NCBI GenBank assembly: GCA_032358165.1
Contig: JAALGY010000015.1
Span: forward strand, 1,488,001-1,552,000
DNA from: Diplosphaera chodatii
Lineage: Eukaryota > Chlorophyta > Trebouxiophyceae > Prasiolales > Stichococcaceae
DNA length: 64,000 nt
Direction of reading: 5' to 3'
The first letter of the stretch is position 1. Each line of letters opens with the position of its first letter. Position numbers and translations under genes: made by a program. Shown here piece after piece: positions 14,201-26,700 of this stretch. The notes under the pieces are model-generated. The model saw nothing but the letters and a program-made list of their open reading frames with translations. It searched no databases and was not told the DNA's origin.

Positions 14201-16295
14201 TGCAAACTGCAGGCTCGATGCCAGCAGCTGCACCTCAGCGCTTACGCCAATGAGCTGCACTGACGCCAGGCATGATGGGCTGGAGATAAGGGGGTTGCCT
14301 GCAAGATGAAGTCTTACAGTGATTTAAATGTGACACAGTCTGCAAGCTGCTATATGCTGCATTTGCAACGTGGTGTGTGGTCGTTTACCCGGAACAGGTG
14401 TCGTGTCGTCAGCCCGTAGCAACTGTGCCTGACCACCTGCACGGCACAAGAGGAAGACTCTGGGACGCCTCCTGCGCAACGTGTCAATGTCTCATGCACG
14501 GGCCTTACTTGGAGCCGTGAAGATGCCACACCTTGCAGCTTGATTTGTATTGAGATGGCTGTATCGTCCAGCTGCTGTGCTGCTGCAGGGGTGCCACTTG
14601 CCGCCTCACTTGTGAGATAGTGCCATGCAGCCCAGCCGAAGGCATTGACGCCTGCAAGACACCAGTATGAGAGCTGACGGTAAGGCACCCTGCTGGCATG
14701 CTAATGCATGAAGCTCGGGGTCTCCGCATAAAGTTCGGCCTCCGCCCTCAACTGCACAGGGAGCATATGCTGACCTTCGGGTGGGCTGGGTGAGCTGTCC
14801 GGCTCCTCAGTTTGTGGCGTCACGCCCGCTGCCTGTTGCTGCGCTTGTTCGGAGGCTGGCTCGCCAGGGACTGGCGTCGCAGGCAGTGCCGCTGCAAACT
14901 CCGCCATACAACGACACTGCTGTTTGCTCAACGACACACTGAGCGGCAGGATATCTACTGCCACGTCAACTGAGGGTGGAGAGCCCGCCTCGCTGGCGGC
15001 CTCTCTCAGCAGCACCAGGGCTGGCAACGTGGCTGACACCTGCAGTGCCAAGCATGGCGTGCTCCTAATGAAGCTGGACTTGCAGATGAGAGCCGCACAA
15101 CTGCCATTATACCCCCTCCTGGCTTTGAGTCAATAGCTCACCAGTAGGCGTGGCGTGCGTAACAGCGGTGGCTCCTGCACAAGGGCTGCTGTTGTTGGCG
15201 ACGACTGCGGCTGCATGTCCAGGTTCAGCCCCCGGACTTCCAGCTGCTTCGTGAGCCACCCTCGTCCTCCTGCACAAGAAGGTGGGCATTGTCCTGTTTC
15301 TTGGTGCCAAGAAGCTGGCAGCCACTGCAACAGCACCCATCTCCATGTCATAAACAGGACCTGTGTGCTGAACACACAAGTGGGCTGCCAGATGCTTACC
15401 GGACGGTCTGCCGCCCCCGCACCCGTCACAGATACTGCCTTCAGCAGGCTGCACGATGCCGAAGCGATCACGCCGCTTGCATGGCACTGCACTGCCACAT
15501 TGCGCAGCACCAGCGTCATGTTGGCCAGCGCCTGGAGCAGCGTGGGGCGGAAAGCGTCCAGGAACCACGATGCGCCTCCCTCTGCTGTAGGTGCCTCAGA
15601 TGCTTCTGCAATGACACATGACACAGCCGCTGTTCAGCACTGATGCCCGTGCGCCAATGCCATGCTGCATGTACATACAGACATGCGCAAGCAATTGCTC
15701 CAACTCTGCTGCTGAGCTCACCCTCAGACAGGACAGCACCCAGCTCGTCTGCCAGTGCGGAAGGCTGCGGGTGTAGACCTCCGTCTGTTTCGTCCAGTGC
15801 CAGCACCACCTCCACATCATCCAGCTCCACCTGCCAGGTATCATTCGACGCACGGGAAACTCAGAGCATGCAGACCCAGACCCCGATCCAGTTCTGAACA
15901 TGCAGGCCAGACTGGCTCCAGCAAGTGCGGTCCGCACGCCAAAATCGTTCAGATCGCACCTGGATGGTGAGGGACGCCCAGCGCACGGTGACCGTGAGCC
16001 TGTGCGCAAAGGCTCGCCGCACGCTGAAGGGCACCTGGCTCAGCAGGCTCTGCAAGTCCAGCTCCAGGTTGTACAGCACCATCGACCCAGTGGCCGACAG
16101 GGACGCCCGCAGCGTCGGGCCCGCCTACAAAGCCAGCCCGTGTGTGTTGCACCTTCACCATTGTGCATGTGAGCTTGTGTGCGAACGTATGTGCGGATGT
16201 GCCTCACAGCATGCATGGTGTGTCACCTCGCCGCCAGCAGACTTGATGAACCTGCGCAGCAGGCGGTTGACCGCGCCAGTCAGCAGAGTCTCCAT
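2234..16295 (-). CDS. VPS13B: VPS13B-type bridge-like lipid transfer protein
   Basis: VPS13 proteins are rod-like lipid conduits at membrane contacts; the B type (COH1) acts at the Golgi and endosomes. The N-terminal chorein region is clear. Exon 1 (16295-16227) encodes METLLTGAVNRLLRRF. Exon 2 (16124-15960) has the segment LLSQVPFSVRRAFAHRLTV that matches the family's strand-rich start, and the next exon continues VELDDVEVVLAL. The middle (about 15600-4000) is many exons of divergent beta-strand-rich sequence, including one frame open from about 14260 to 12470. The C-terminus fixes the subtype: glycine-rich amphipathic repeats VRSVATGLGDLVGLP (3911), SQGLMGLYSGVSSGVTGIV (about 3460) and VRGLGRGLAGAVGLPVSG (3221) occur in the order seen in VPS13B. 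The last exon ends RRATDM-stop at 2234. Most internal exon borders are unresolved, so the total length is not stated. It is divergent from DHFS. Confidence 0.82.
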
Positions 16296-17040
16296 GGCCT
16301 CAGTGTGCCGTGGGTCGCTGGGCTCTCAGCATGACGGTCAGCTGCCTAGACCAGCATGCAGCGCCACCCTGCGAGGTGGTGGCTGCATGCGGTGCCCAAG
16401 CGCTGCAGTCATCAGCGCAGCCAATGTACGGCATGTCTTGGTCGTGCTGATCGAGTGGGAGCGCGGTCCAGCACGGGGACGGTCATTGCCAAGCACCTCG
16501 TTGCCAAGCAGCTGGAGCGCTTGTGCAACCACCCGCTGCAATGCGCATGTTGCTCTATCAGCTGGCACCTTCCGATGTGTTTCGAGGTTCTGCAATGACG
16601 CTGTTTCGACCAGCAACACCTTCGATAGCACTAACTAGGCCATATTTCGCCAGCGCGCAGTGCATGTCATGCTACAGATTGCTTGTGTTATGCAACTTCC
16701 AGACTACACGAGCGATGCGGCAGTGTGGTGCGAGATTGCCCAGATCAATGCCAACACACACACATCAGCCAAGCAAAGTGGAATGCATGCCGAGAGCTCG
16801 ACGCTGATCATTCTTGACTGACAGATCGACAGATCACTACACAGATGGTTGGACGGGTCCATGCATGTTGCCCTGCTCAATCTGACCATCGCGTTTCTGA
16901 AGCAGCACATCAGTACTTTATACCTGTTGGCTGACGAAGCACCCGTTTGCACAGCATCGACAACGGCAGGTTTGGTTGAAGCATATGTGCAAAGCCTGCA
17001 GCAGCTGCGCCGGTTGACTGTTTGGTGAACTGAGCATTAG
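16296..17040. promoter_or_regulatory. Bidirectional promoter region, VPS13B / DHFS
   Basis: 745 bases separate the two divergent start codons. The stretch contains only short shadow frames and no supported exon. It should contain both promoters and 5' UTRs. I could not identify a defined motif. Confidence 0.55.
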
Positions 17041-19968
17041 ATGCGATGGCTCGCCAACTCGACATCCTCTGCTGCGCGTCTCATGGCATCAGCAATGCCG
17101 GTGCAGAGCTACACAAGAGCAGTGATCAGGTGTGGCGCATCATGCATCAGGCTTGCTGCGGCCTCACGCGGACGTTGACACCGACACACTAAGCACCCTG
17201 CTCACCTTGCTCTGAATGCGTGTGACAGGAGCTTGAGCAGCGCCGCTTCTGGTGAAGCTCTGCTGCATGCTCTGAAGAACCATGAGACGACTGGCGTGCC
17301 GAAGGATGCTGGCACAGAGAGTCCTGCCGGCTTTGATCTGGTGAGCAGCCCATACGTTAAATACTCAAAGCACAGTGACCAATTTGTAGGATATGCTATA
17401 TGGCATAACTCTGGTGCTTCAGCCCACAAGCTCGCATAAACGACGGAGGCCATATGTGCAGGCGCCAATGCGGGCGCTGCTCAGTGCACTTGGCTCGCCG
17501 CATGCCGACCTGCCAGTTGCGCACGTCGCTGGCACGAAGGGCAAGGGCTCCGTGACGGCGATGCTGCAGAGCATCCTGCAGGAGGCGGGCTACCATGTCG
17601 GCACATACACCAGGCACATTGTCGACGCCACCATCTGGGACCCCTGTGCACCTGCCATGTCGCTGCCACGCATTATGTCCCTCACATGCCGCCTTACATT
17701 GCACACCCGTCTGGCCGCAGTCCACACCTGCTCACGCTGCGGGAACGGATCAGCGTTAATGGCTGCCCCATCGCCAGCGCTGATTTTGATGGGCTGGTGT
17801 CCAATGCGATGCCTGCTGCGCAAGCAGCGCTTGGTGACCGCTTCAGCAGCGTAACCCACTTTGAAATGATGACAGCGCTTGCGCTTCGCCACTTTCAGCA
17901 GCAAAAGGTATGTGGATCGAATCTTCACCACTTTTTCTGCTGTTGATGTTTGTGCCCTCGCTGGCATCTATGCTGGCAATGACATGGCAGCTTATGCAGC
18001 ATCTTCGAACCACTGTGACGTGCAGAACGCCTGACATCCAACAGGTGGACATTGCACTTGTGGAGGCTGGCTTGGGTGGTGCACGGGATGCAACCAATGT
18101 GTTCGAACCAGCGCAGCTGAAGGCAGCCATCTTGACGGCTGTGGGCCTGGAGCACCAGGCTGCGCTGGGTGAGGCACCACACTGGGCCAGGCGCCCATCA
18201 GCAGCTGCTGCTGATAGCACCCAACATCACGATGCAACCAGGACCCTGTTTGCATATGTGATGCCAACGTCGCCATAACAGGCTTTCAGCAGTTGTGCTG
18301 GTACAGGAGGCAGCCTGCAGAGCATCGCAGCAGCAAAGGCGGGCATCATGAAGGCCGGGCGGCCTGTGGTGATTGGCTCGCAGCCACACCCCGAGGCCAA
18401 GCGGGTGCTGTGCAGGCGTGCAAAAGAGCTACACTGCAGGTGCTCGACTGGCTGTCGCCCACTGCTGGCTTCAGACCTGTTCCCGTAGCACAGCATGGTG
18501 CACGCTGGTGCAGCACTTCAATAGCAAGTGCCTTGCGACCCCTGTATGGCGGCGCTGACACTCGGTACATCGGCACAGGATATACGACTCCCAGGCAGAG
18601 GTTTGGCCCAAGCAGCTGCTCGTGGAGCAGGACACCATACGGCAGGAGTGCAGCGTGTTCCTTCTCAACGGGGAGTGTGGCGATGCGGTCGGTGGGCCTC
18701 CACATGTCCGATGGCCATGCAGCTACGGATGCACACTCCCAACTGAACCAAACCAGGCCTGTCCTAGCAGCAGCACCAGCAGCGTGGCAAGCTGCAGCTC
18801 GAGCAGCCAAAAACCCAACCTGATCGTGAGGTGCAGATGCACGCATGGGGCTGATCGGCAGGCATCAGCGGGACAATGCGGTCACAGCGGCCGGAGCGGC
18901 GCTTGCGCTGCGGCAGCAGGGCTTCTCAAACATCAGCGTCCCCAGCATCCTTGCCGGCCTGTCCAAGGCCCGCCTGCCTGGCCGCTTCCAGGTGGGTGCA
19001 GGGCACATGTTCCGCATGATGCTATTCTGCCACATTGACAGACGGTGAAAGCCGCCGGCGGGCCGCCAAGGGGTAGGAGAGACTGTGCAGTAATCAATAC
19101 AACAGTCAGCCTGCACTCCCACTGCCGTAGGTTGGGCGGTTGGACTCCGCAGGCGGCAGCAGCTGCTGGCTGGTGTTGGACGGGGCGCACACAGGCGAGT
19201 CTGCAGCTGCCCTGGCAGACACGCTTCGGCAAGTCTTCCCCAAGGCAAGCATCCTACACCCGTCGTCCCCAAGCCTATATGCAGTATCATCTTGTCGTCA
19301 GACAGCTCTGAAGCAGCTGGCAGGTCGTACACGGCATGCGTCTTTGAGCCATGCATGGCGTTTGACAGCACCATCAATTGATGTCAATCAGGAGCACCAT
19401 CGGCTGGCGCTGTTGCTTGCCAGTGCGGATGATAAGGACCATGGGGCTATAGCAGCTGCACTGCGGCGCACTCAGCCGGCTCTGGTCGTGTTCACAACTG
19501 TGGCCATCGCGGGCAGTACAGCCAGGTGCGAAGCCTGTAACATTTCCCCTGAACAGTGCTGGTGTTTTGTCATCGCGATGCTGATCGCCAGCTGTGCTGT
19601 CCTGCCAGCCCCGTAGAGCAGACAGTCTTGCTTGTCATGCCTCACAGATCAGCACCGCCCGGCATGCTAGTGGCGCATTGGCAGGCAGCGGGCATGGCAG
19701 AGGCACGACCCACCCGGATGCGCGAGATGATCCAGGCGGGTAGCGACAATGCAAATGCATGAATGACTTCCTGTGATGTTTCCATGTCGTGCTGCCTGGG
19801 TGTTGCTCACTGGTGCCCGCTGTCACACAGGCATCCTTGGCAGCTGCAGTCGAAAAGGCGCAGGCAGAGTTGGGGGACGACCGAGATGCTGTAATTTGCA
19901 TCACTGGCTCCATGCACGCCGTGGCCGAGGCCCTGCGTGCCAACTTGATGCTGCCGACAGGCAGTTGA
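17041..19968 (+). CDS. DHFS: Dihydrofolate synthetase (FolC/FPGS family)
   Basis: Catalyses ATP-dependent addition of glutamate to dihydropteroate, the step before DHFR in folate synthesis; in plants it is mitochondrial. Thirteen exons give 515 aa: 17041-17129, 17229-17340, 17462-17613, 17721-17907, 18045-18168, 18307-18439, 18579-18691, 18837-18991, 19042-19072, 19153-19244, 19392-19525, 19648-19735 and 19831-19968. Exon 1 ([19 protein letters not shown]) is Arg/Ser/Ala-rich with no acidic residue, like a mitochondrial presequence. Then follow [15 protein letters not shown], the P-loop [56 protein letters not shown] and SADDKDH. These are in family order and closest to the plant DHFS (GLA1) type; an FPGS role is possible. 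Introns 3, 10 and 12 start with GC, and exon 9 is only 31 nt. Confidence 0.92.
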
Positions 19969-20140
19969 ACGTCTGTCGGGTTGATGCAGTTGTTCTGTTG
20001 TGGCTTTTCAGATGTAACACCGCGTTATAGCAGCTGCGAACAGCAATGCTGAGTGTGTCAGGTGTGCTGTGCCCATCTCCGCTGACATGGACACTTGGGA
20101 CAGATCCAGGCATGCAGCATTTAGTTATTTGGTGCCCGGT

Positions 20141-20159
20141 TGTAAGACCGAAATTGTAA
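20141..20159 (+). terminator. Candidate TGTAA polyadenylation signals after DHFS
   Basis: Two copies of TGTAA (20141-20145 and 20155-20159) lie about 175-190 bases past the DHFS stop and just before PET117. TGTAA is the known green-algal poly(A) signal. Five bases are weak evidence, but the pair and its position fit. Confidence 0.45.
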
Positions 20160-20197
20160 TTAGATGCCAGGTACCTCATACAAGATAGGCACACCGC

Positions 20198-20528
20198 ATG
20201 CCAGGCGGAGGCGCCACTGCTGCCAAAAGTGCCCTGGTTGTTGTCACTGCCGTCACCGTCATTGGGATTGGCTACATTCATCGGACCCAGCGGCTGGAGC
20301 GCGAGGTGATTGCCCTGTGCAACCATGTCATGACACCCCGTGTGAGCCGTATATTGACTGTGTAATGCTGTGCTGTTTGCAAACCTGCGAAACGATCTGA
20401 GTTGCCCAGGGGATGACTGACTGCAGAACCTACACAAGGGCGTACTACGGGACGACGTGCTGTACGCAGTTAAGAAACGGCAGCACGAGGAACGGCTCAG
20501 GCAGCAGGCATCCCGGCAGGAGGAGTAG
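20198..20528 (+). CDS. PET117: PET117-like cytochrome c oxidase assembly factor
   Basis: Two exons (20198-20305, 20427-20528) give 69 aa, the usual size for this family. Residues 10-28 form one hydrophobic helix (KSALVVVTAVTVIGIGYIH), followed by a charged HRTQRLERE segment. Exon 2 carries LHKGVLRDDVL, matching the family hallmark L-(H/R)-x-GV-(I/L)-RD, and then a basic helix ending in QASRQEE. PET117 sits in the mitochondrial inner membrane and helps heme a delivery during complex IV assembly. I chose the start because it gives the conserved short N-terminus before the helix; an ATG at 20164 is in another context. It lies 229 bases after DHFS on the same strand, with no functional tie evident. 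Confidence 0.75.
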
Positions 20529-20635
20529 TGCGGTCAGGCAGCACAAGATCGAACAGTACTGCAGGCCGGCTGCCGCATACATGGCCTTACGGCACAGCAG
20601 TCTTCATGCAGTCCAGAGGAGACACGGTTTGGCAG

Positions 20636-20640
20636 TTACA
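20636..20640 (-). terminator. Candidate TGTAA polyadenylation signal of BRCA2
   Basis: On the minus strand TGTAA occurs 84 bases downstream of the BRCA2 stop, in the 195-base gap between the convergent PET117 and BRCA2 genes. It is placed as expected for a green-algal poly(A) signal but is short and could be chance. Confidence 0.35.
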
Positions 20641-20723
20641 TGGTGACAGAATTAGACGTGCACGTCAGCTGTTGAAATGCTGCGATGCTCCCATATCAGG
20701 TCAGGCTTGAGCGCAAAATGTCA

Positions 20724-23700
20724 TCATGATGACTGGAGGACCTTCGTCTCAATCTCCTTGCGCCAGCGCTGGAGGGCAGCCTTGTGCTCCTTGGCCCACC
20801 GCCACACTGCCGCCTCTGCCTCGCTGGGTCGTTTGTCGACAAGAACCTGAACGGTTGCCACCTGCGGCAGCATATCACAATGCAGCTGTGAGCGGCACAA
20901 GTGCTTGCAGAGGTATATGTGTAAGCGGACCAGGCTCGGGACTCCTGAGAACCACAGGCGGCAGATGCATGGTCCTGGCATCGGAGGCTGAGCCAAGGCG
21001 CACATCTGTGGCATCGGCATCCCAGAGGCGCAGGTTGGGGCGGGCCTGCTTCAGCCGCAAGTCCCGCAGCGCAATGACTTTGCCAATGTGCTGCGCTAGG
21101 TCCAGGTACTGCAGCGCCTCTGGCGCCGCATGCAGCTGCACCGCCAGCAGCCAGGGTCGCAGCGGCGGGTGTGCTGCACTGCTGCCACCATTCCCAGCGG
21201 AGCTGGGTTTCGTGCTGTTTGCGCCCTCTTCAGAGGGCGCCAGGCCAGCGCTGGTTGATGGGTCTGCCAGGAACACCCACTGCTTGCGGAACACAGTGTT
21301 CTTGCCTGCCAACTCATCTGCAGCAGTGTGTGATATCGTGGTCAACAAGGCAATCAAGCGTCTCCAAACTTGTTTAGCAGGTGCACTTCACTTCACACAG
21401 GATTGTTGTCGGACAATGGCTTGCAAGCACACCTTGTGGCTCGCTGATGTGCACAGCCACTCCCATGTAATCGCAGTCTGGTGTGTGCTCAGTTGAGAAG
21501 CTCTGCTGCAGCACGTCCTGTATCGATGGGGCAGCACTGAGCTACTTTTGCTGAAGTTCTTGAATGCTGAATCAGCTGCTTGTTGCAAACCTAAAGCAGT
21601 ATGCACATGCACTGAGGTGGCGTTGACACCATCACCGCTGCCATATACCAAAGGACATACCTTCAGCTGGATACCCTGGCGTGGGCGGTACTGCCACTGC
21701 AGCGACACTGCTTTCTTTGCATCGTAGCGCCGCACTTGACTGCCCATCGCAGTGCTCAGTTCCAGCAGCCTGCATATGCAGCCGTCCATGGGTGTCGCCG
21801 GCCGTGTTCCATGTGACCTCATGCAAAGTACAGGGTGTGCGCAACCACATCTGCTGGCGACACTCTGCTGGTTTAGGGTCCCGTCAGGAAGAAGGTCCCG
21901 GTTGGGTGAGGAGGTGGTGCTCATGCAGGCACACCTGTCCCGGCAGCCGCCCCTGCTGAAGGGCGTCAGGCGGGTGACCCACAGCAGGTCGCCCTCCCGC
22001 GCCGACTGCAGGGCGTCGCCGGGCCGCCACACCCGCAGCAGCGCAGCCCGTGGCCGCGCGGGTCGGCCCTGCACCCAGTCGACAGCACCTCGTCAGCCTT
22101 CCTCCACCGTGCCCCAGGTGCAGATATGTATAGGTGCATGAGACTGAGGCCTTGAGCCCTTAAGGACCAAAGCAGCAAGATCCCGTGCCAACACCTTGTG
22201 GCTGACCGACCCGACCAGCAGCTGCTGATATGGGGTCGGATCACTGACAGCCGCCGACACTCCGGCAGCCTCCAATGCAGCCATTGCCCGGCACTCGGCA
22301 TCCTGCTGCATGCGGCTGTTCTGCTCCTGGGCGTACCTGCGCAACAGCAGCAGGCAAGTCGTGGTCGTCTGTGGACGGCTCGTGTGGAGTGCAGCACAAC
22401 GCGCGCATTGCGGAATACGCACACATAATGGCCTTTTCTTGGCGAGTACAGTTCGCACAGCTGAAGGGAGCGCTGCTCGGCCATGCTGACGTCCTGGCTC
22501 ACAGACTCATCACTGGCGACACGCATGGCAGCGTACATGTGCTCCTCTGCATGGCAGACACATGGTGGCGTGAGGCACCCCCGGAGCGCAGCATGTCGGC
22601 CAGCCACATGCAGCAAGCCATCCACAGTCTGTTGACGTGCTGACGGAGGTGCCTGCACTGCAGGAGGCGCGGCCTGCGGCGAGGATGGCATGGCAGCGCG
22701 CCACCTCGTCCGCCTCCACCTCACTGCCCGCCCGCTCCCTGGCCTAACCAATGCAAGGATGCGGAGTCGGCATGTCATCATCAGGGTGTTCTGATGCATG
22801 TCACCATTTCCACTTGTTACGTTTGGGCGATGCATGCGTCTGCTATCCTGCGGACGTCAATATGTGTCGGTTGCTGGAGGCAAAGATCAGGTTACCCGAG
22901 CAGCTGTGGCTGTGTAAGCCGCGGCAGCCCGCTGCGCCGCTGCAGGCGTCCGGGTGACCACCTTGCCATCGGCCAGCCTCACGCTGCACAGCTGGGGGTA
23001 CTTGCGCTGGAGCACCTGTCAAGAACTAGTTCAACAATCGGGACGAAAGCATTGAGGCACTCAATTGCAGCAATATACAACTGCGTAAGCATGCAGGCAT
23101 AGCAATCACAAATTGTGTACGGCATGTTGAACGCCAGCGTCTGCACAAGGCAGGGAACAGGGCGGTGAGATGCGAACCACTAAGGTGCGGGACAGGGTGC
23201 CGCCTTCAGCATGGACTGCACTCAGCGGGACCCAGCTGCTGGCCACAGATTCGCATGCACCAAGCCGTGCCCCCTGTGAAACCCTGAATCAATCATAGAC
23301 AGCATCCTTGAACAGCCACAGCAAGGACTCAACGACCACCTGTAGTCATCCCCCGCAGTATCAACAAGCACCATAGGCAGCAGCCTGATATTGGGCACAA
23401 ATCAGTATAACTCTCAATGCAGCCGTGCCTGAAGGTGCTGTTTCGGCAGATCTTCAGGCGTGCGGTGCTGCAGGCTTGCAGCGGGTTGCCAGCAGCATGA
23501 GACTCGAGCTCCGCCCCGCAGATGCGCAGCTTGTCACCTGCAACACATCGCTTTGGCAGCGAAGTCCCTAACGAGGACACATCGAGGCGTCGAGGGTGTG
23601 TGCATGCGCCAAGGGCAACATGTCAGTTGCATGAATGTTGTGGCCAGCCAGGCGGAGCACACACCGACGTTGAGGCGATGGAGGCGGATCAGGCTTGCCA

Positions 23701-26700
23701 GCGCCCCGTCAAAAGTCGCCGGGATCCAGTACCTGCACATGTAAGGATGTTGCAACATCTCCTTATGCATATCGCAGCTTGGGCAGCATCGACGTGCACA
23801 GTGCTGATGGCGCCCGCACCAGCCGTCGGTGAGGACCAGCTGCGGGGGTGGCAGCTGGCCGCCGCTGGGCGCAGCATGCTGGCGCAGGGCGGCCACCGCC
23901 AGCACCATCAGCCGCCCCGGGGGGTCGTTGTGCTCCATGATGCGCTTCAGCACCGAGTGCTGCGCCCGGTTGACCTCCCGCTCATACCTGCAGTGGCACC
24001 ACAGCGGGTATCTGCCTGTGGCGTCCACACTTTGACGCTCACGGTCCCTGAGGACTTGCGCAGCTGGTCGCTGGGTGCCACCCACCGCAGCTTCAGCTGG
24101 TCCAGCACAACGGCGCCACTGAGCAGGCGCCCAGCCAGCGCGGGGTGTGCCGCCTCATACCGTGAGCACTTCCACAACACCATGTTCAAATGGTGACGCA
24201 CCTGCAGTCAAAGCAGAATTTTGTTCCGCATCTGCAAGTATTGCAATTTTAGAGGAAATGCGAGTATGCTACCTGCATCGTTGAAACTCACAGTGTGAGC
24301 GCAATCATGCCACGTGGATCGTGCACAAGTTACACAAGTTGCCAACTGGCGCACCCATTCGTCTGTCGCCAGGCCAGGATCAGCACCAGCTGAGTGCAGC
24401 GCTGCAGCTGCCGCATCAGGCGTCAGCGCACCGCCTTCACCAGCGTCTTCAGGAGCAACTGGTGCTGCAGCTTGAGCTGCTGTAGGATCCGCATGAGGCG
24501 CCACAGCGCTATGCTGCAGTCAAGTAGGACGTCCGTCTGGTGGAGGGTCATGCAGTTGGCTGCTGAGTCCTGAGCGTTCACAGCTGGAGATGCACGCATT
24601 TGATGATGGTCCCCTGCCATGCCCCACTCGGATCTCACCAGATGCAGGGTCGGTGGGCATGCTTGAATGTCGTCGATGCTGGGGCTCCGCCCGCGAGGCT
24701 GTTCTGTATGCAAGTCGCCGGCGCCGGCCACCGCCTGGCTGAACAGCGTGCTGTGCAGGCTGTGGACAACAGTATGACACTCTGCAGCACAGCACCACAG
24801 CAAATTCATTCGTACTCTAGCCACTGAGCGAGCTCCACTCGATAGCACACACCTCACGCAGGCGTGTGTCATCATCCTAGCTTGCGGTGTTGCATGCAAG
24901 CGCATGTGACTGGAGCTCTGCTGTAGGTGTGAGCACCGTTTAGCAGCAAACCAAAGAGGCTCACTAGCTGGGGTGGAGGAGGTGCTCCGGTGGCCGGCCT
25001 GCGCATGTGTCCGATGATGCATTAGCCAGCAGCACCTCCTTCAAACCTACGCAAAAAGGTCGACCCCATGCAGGAGGCGTTGCAGACCATCAAGTGATGG
25101 GCATGCCACTAGATTGGTCATGCCCACCAGGGGCTTTGGTCCAGCAGACGGTGTTGTAGTGGGGCCGCCACGGCGGCCGACCGCGGGCTTGGCTGTGGCG
25201 GGCCGCTGGGCGGCATGCTGCTTGTCTGCAGTACCTGCTGCCAGATGATGGTCCTGCCGCATTGGTCGCAGGGGCGTGAAGGTCTTCTTGCCGTGGACCA
25301 TCCCTGCAGCCACCACGGCGGCCTGCCTGGCGCTGACCTGCTGCAGCACTTTGCTGGGAGCACTTCGGGCTGCGGCAGTCAGCACGACTGCCCCGTGTGC
25401 TGGCATTGGGGACCTGAAGCCAGATGCTGCCGGCTGCCCAGCAGCATTGGGGGGCTGCAGGCCTGACGCATCAGCTTGCAGCTCGGCTGATGTCGTGCGC
25501 TTGCAGTGCTCATCTGAATGTGGAGGCTGGTGCGGCTGCTGAGCAGGCACGTCGTCAAAGAATGACGCTGCCTTCCTCATTGCTGCTGCGGATGCTGCTA
25601 GTGACACAGTCTTGCCTGCTGCCGTCTGAAACCCTGCTGCCATGGCCTGCGATGCTGTGCCAGCTGCTGCAGGCGGGTCTGACGGGCTAGCGGGCGATCT
25701 CATAGGTAGCTTGCCTGTGACCGCCTGACAGCCGGCTACACGCTGCAGGTCCTGCTGAGACGGCTCAGCGCCTGGGGGCGTGCCGGCCACTGCGGCGGTG
25801 GGGCTGTCATCGCAGTTGCCGTCGTCGAACATGACTGTGGGCCCGTCTGCCATGATCCTGCCAACCGTCTGCGGTGTCGTGCTTGCCAGGGGTGCAGCTC
25901 CACGTTGCGCCCCTTGCTTGCCTGGTGACTCTGCTTGCTGAGGGCGGACTGCCAGTCTATCCTGGCCGGGTGCCTGTGCCTCTGGGAGGTGCATGGGCAG
26001 AGCTGATGCTGCAGGCACTGTGGCTGCAGTTGCTGTCGTTGGCTGCTCGTCAGCTTCATCGTGGATGGCATCCAGCTGAGTAGTGGTGTGTGGCTGATTG
26101 ACAGCGGTCAGTGGCGGGCTGGCACCCCTCCTGGGCACCTGCAACTGGGCTGCTTGCGCAGGCGCCATTGCAGTGAGCATCTGCTCAGCAGGCCCTGCCT
26201 CCAGCTGCGCAGAAGCATCGGCAGCTGTTTGAATATCTGCATGCGCTGCCAATGCTGCTGCTTGATCAGCATCTGGTACTGGCCCTGAACGCCGACCAGA
26301 ATCTGCAATTGAAGCTTGTAGGACCTGCTGGCTGTTGGCATTCAGGCTGCCGGTCCCAACACCGCTGCCTTGCTGGCTGAAGAAGTCTGAGGGAACGTTC
26401 AAGTCCTCCAATTGCAAACCCTGCAGAGGAGCATAACCTCAGTGTTGACCAGCAGGTTTGCAGTTCGGACCCGATTGTCATCCATGTCAACTACCATACA
26501 GGGCTGCGGGAAGATTGCGAGTTACCCTGTGCTGTTGCAGCACTGGCGGCCCGGGAGCTACAGGAGCGCCGCCATCCTCTTCCAGGCCATGAGCGTCTCG
26601 TGCAATAGCTGTTGGGTCTGGGTCCTGAGCACCTCCCGGTCTACCGCATGCGATGTCCGATGCAGCTGGGAGAGCTCGCACCGCTTGGCCTGCCTGCATT

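Noticed and set aside
12284..14260. A 658-residue open frame on the minus strand as a stand-alone gene
   Set aside because: It lies inside the VPS13B gene, has the same composition and strand, and its 5' and 3' ends run into splice-like sequence. It is an internal large exon plus intron read-through.
16338..16631. A minus-strand frame upstream of VPS13B as an extra exon
   Set aside because: The chorein start METLLTGAVNRLL at 16295 already matches the family N-terminus, and no phase-compatible donor links the upstream frame.
24270..24330. Possible tRNA or small RNA gene in a BRCA2 intron
   Set aside because: I could not form a cloverleaf or find A/B box-like sequences. The stretch looks like ordinary intron.
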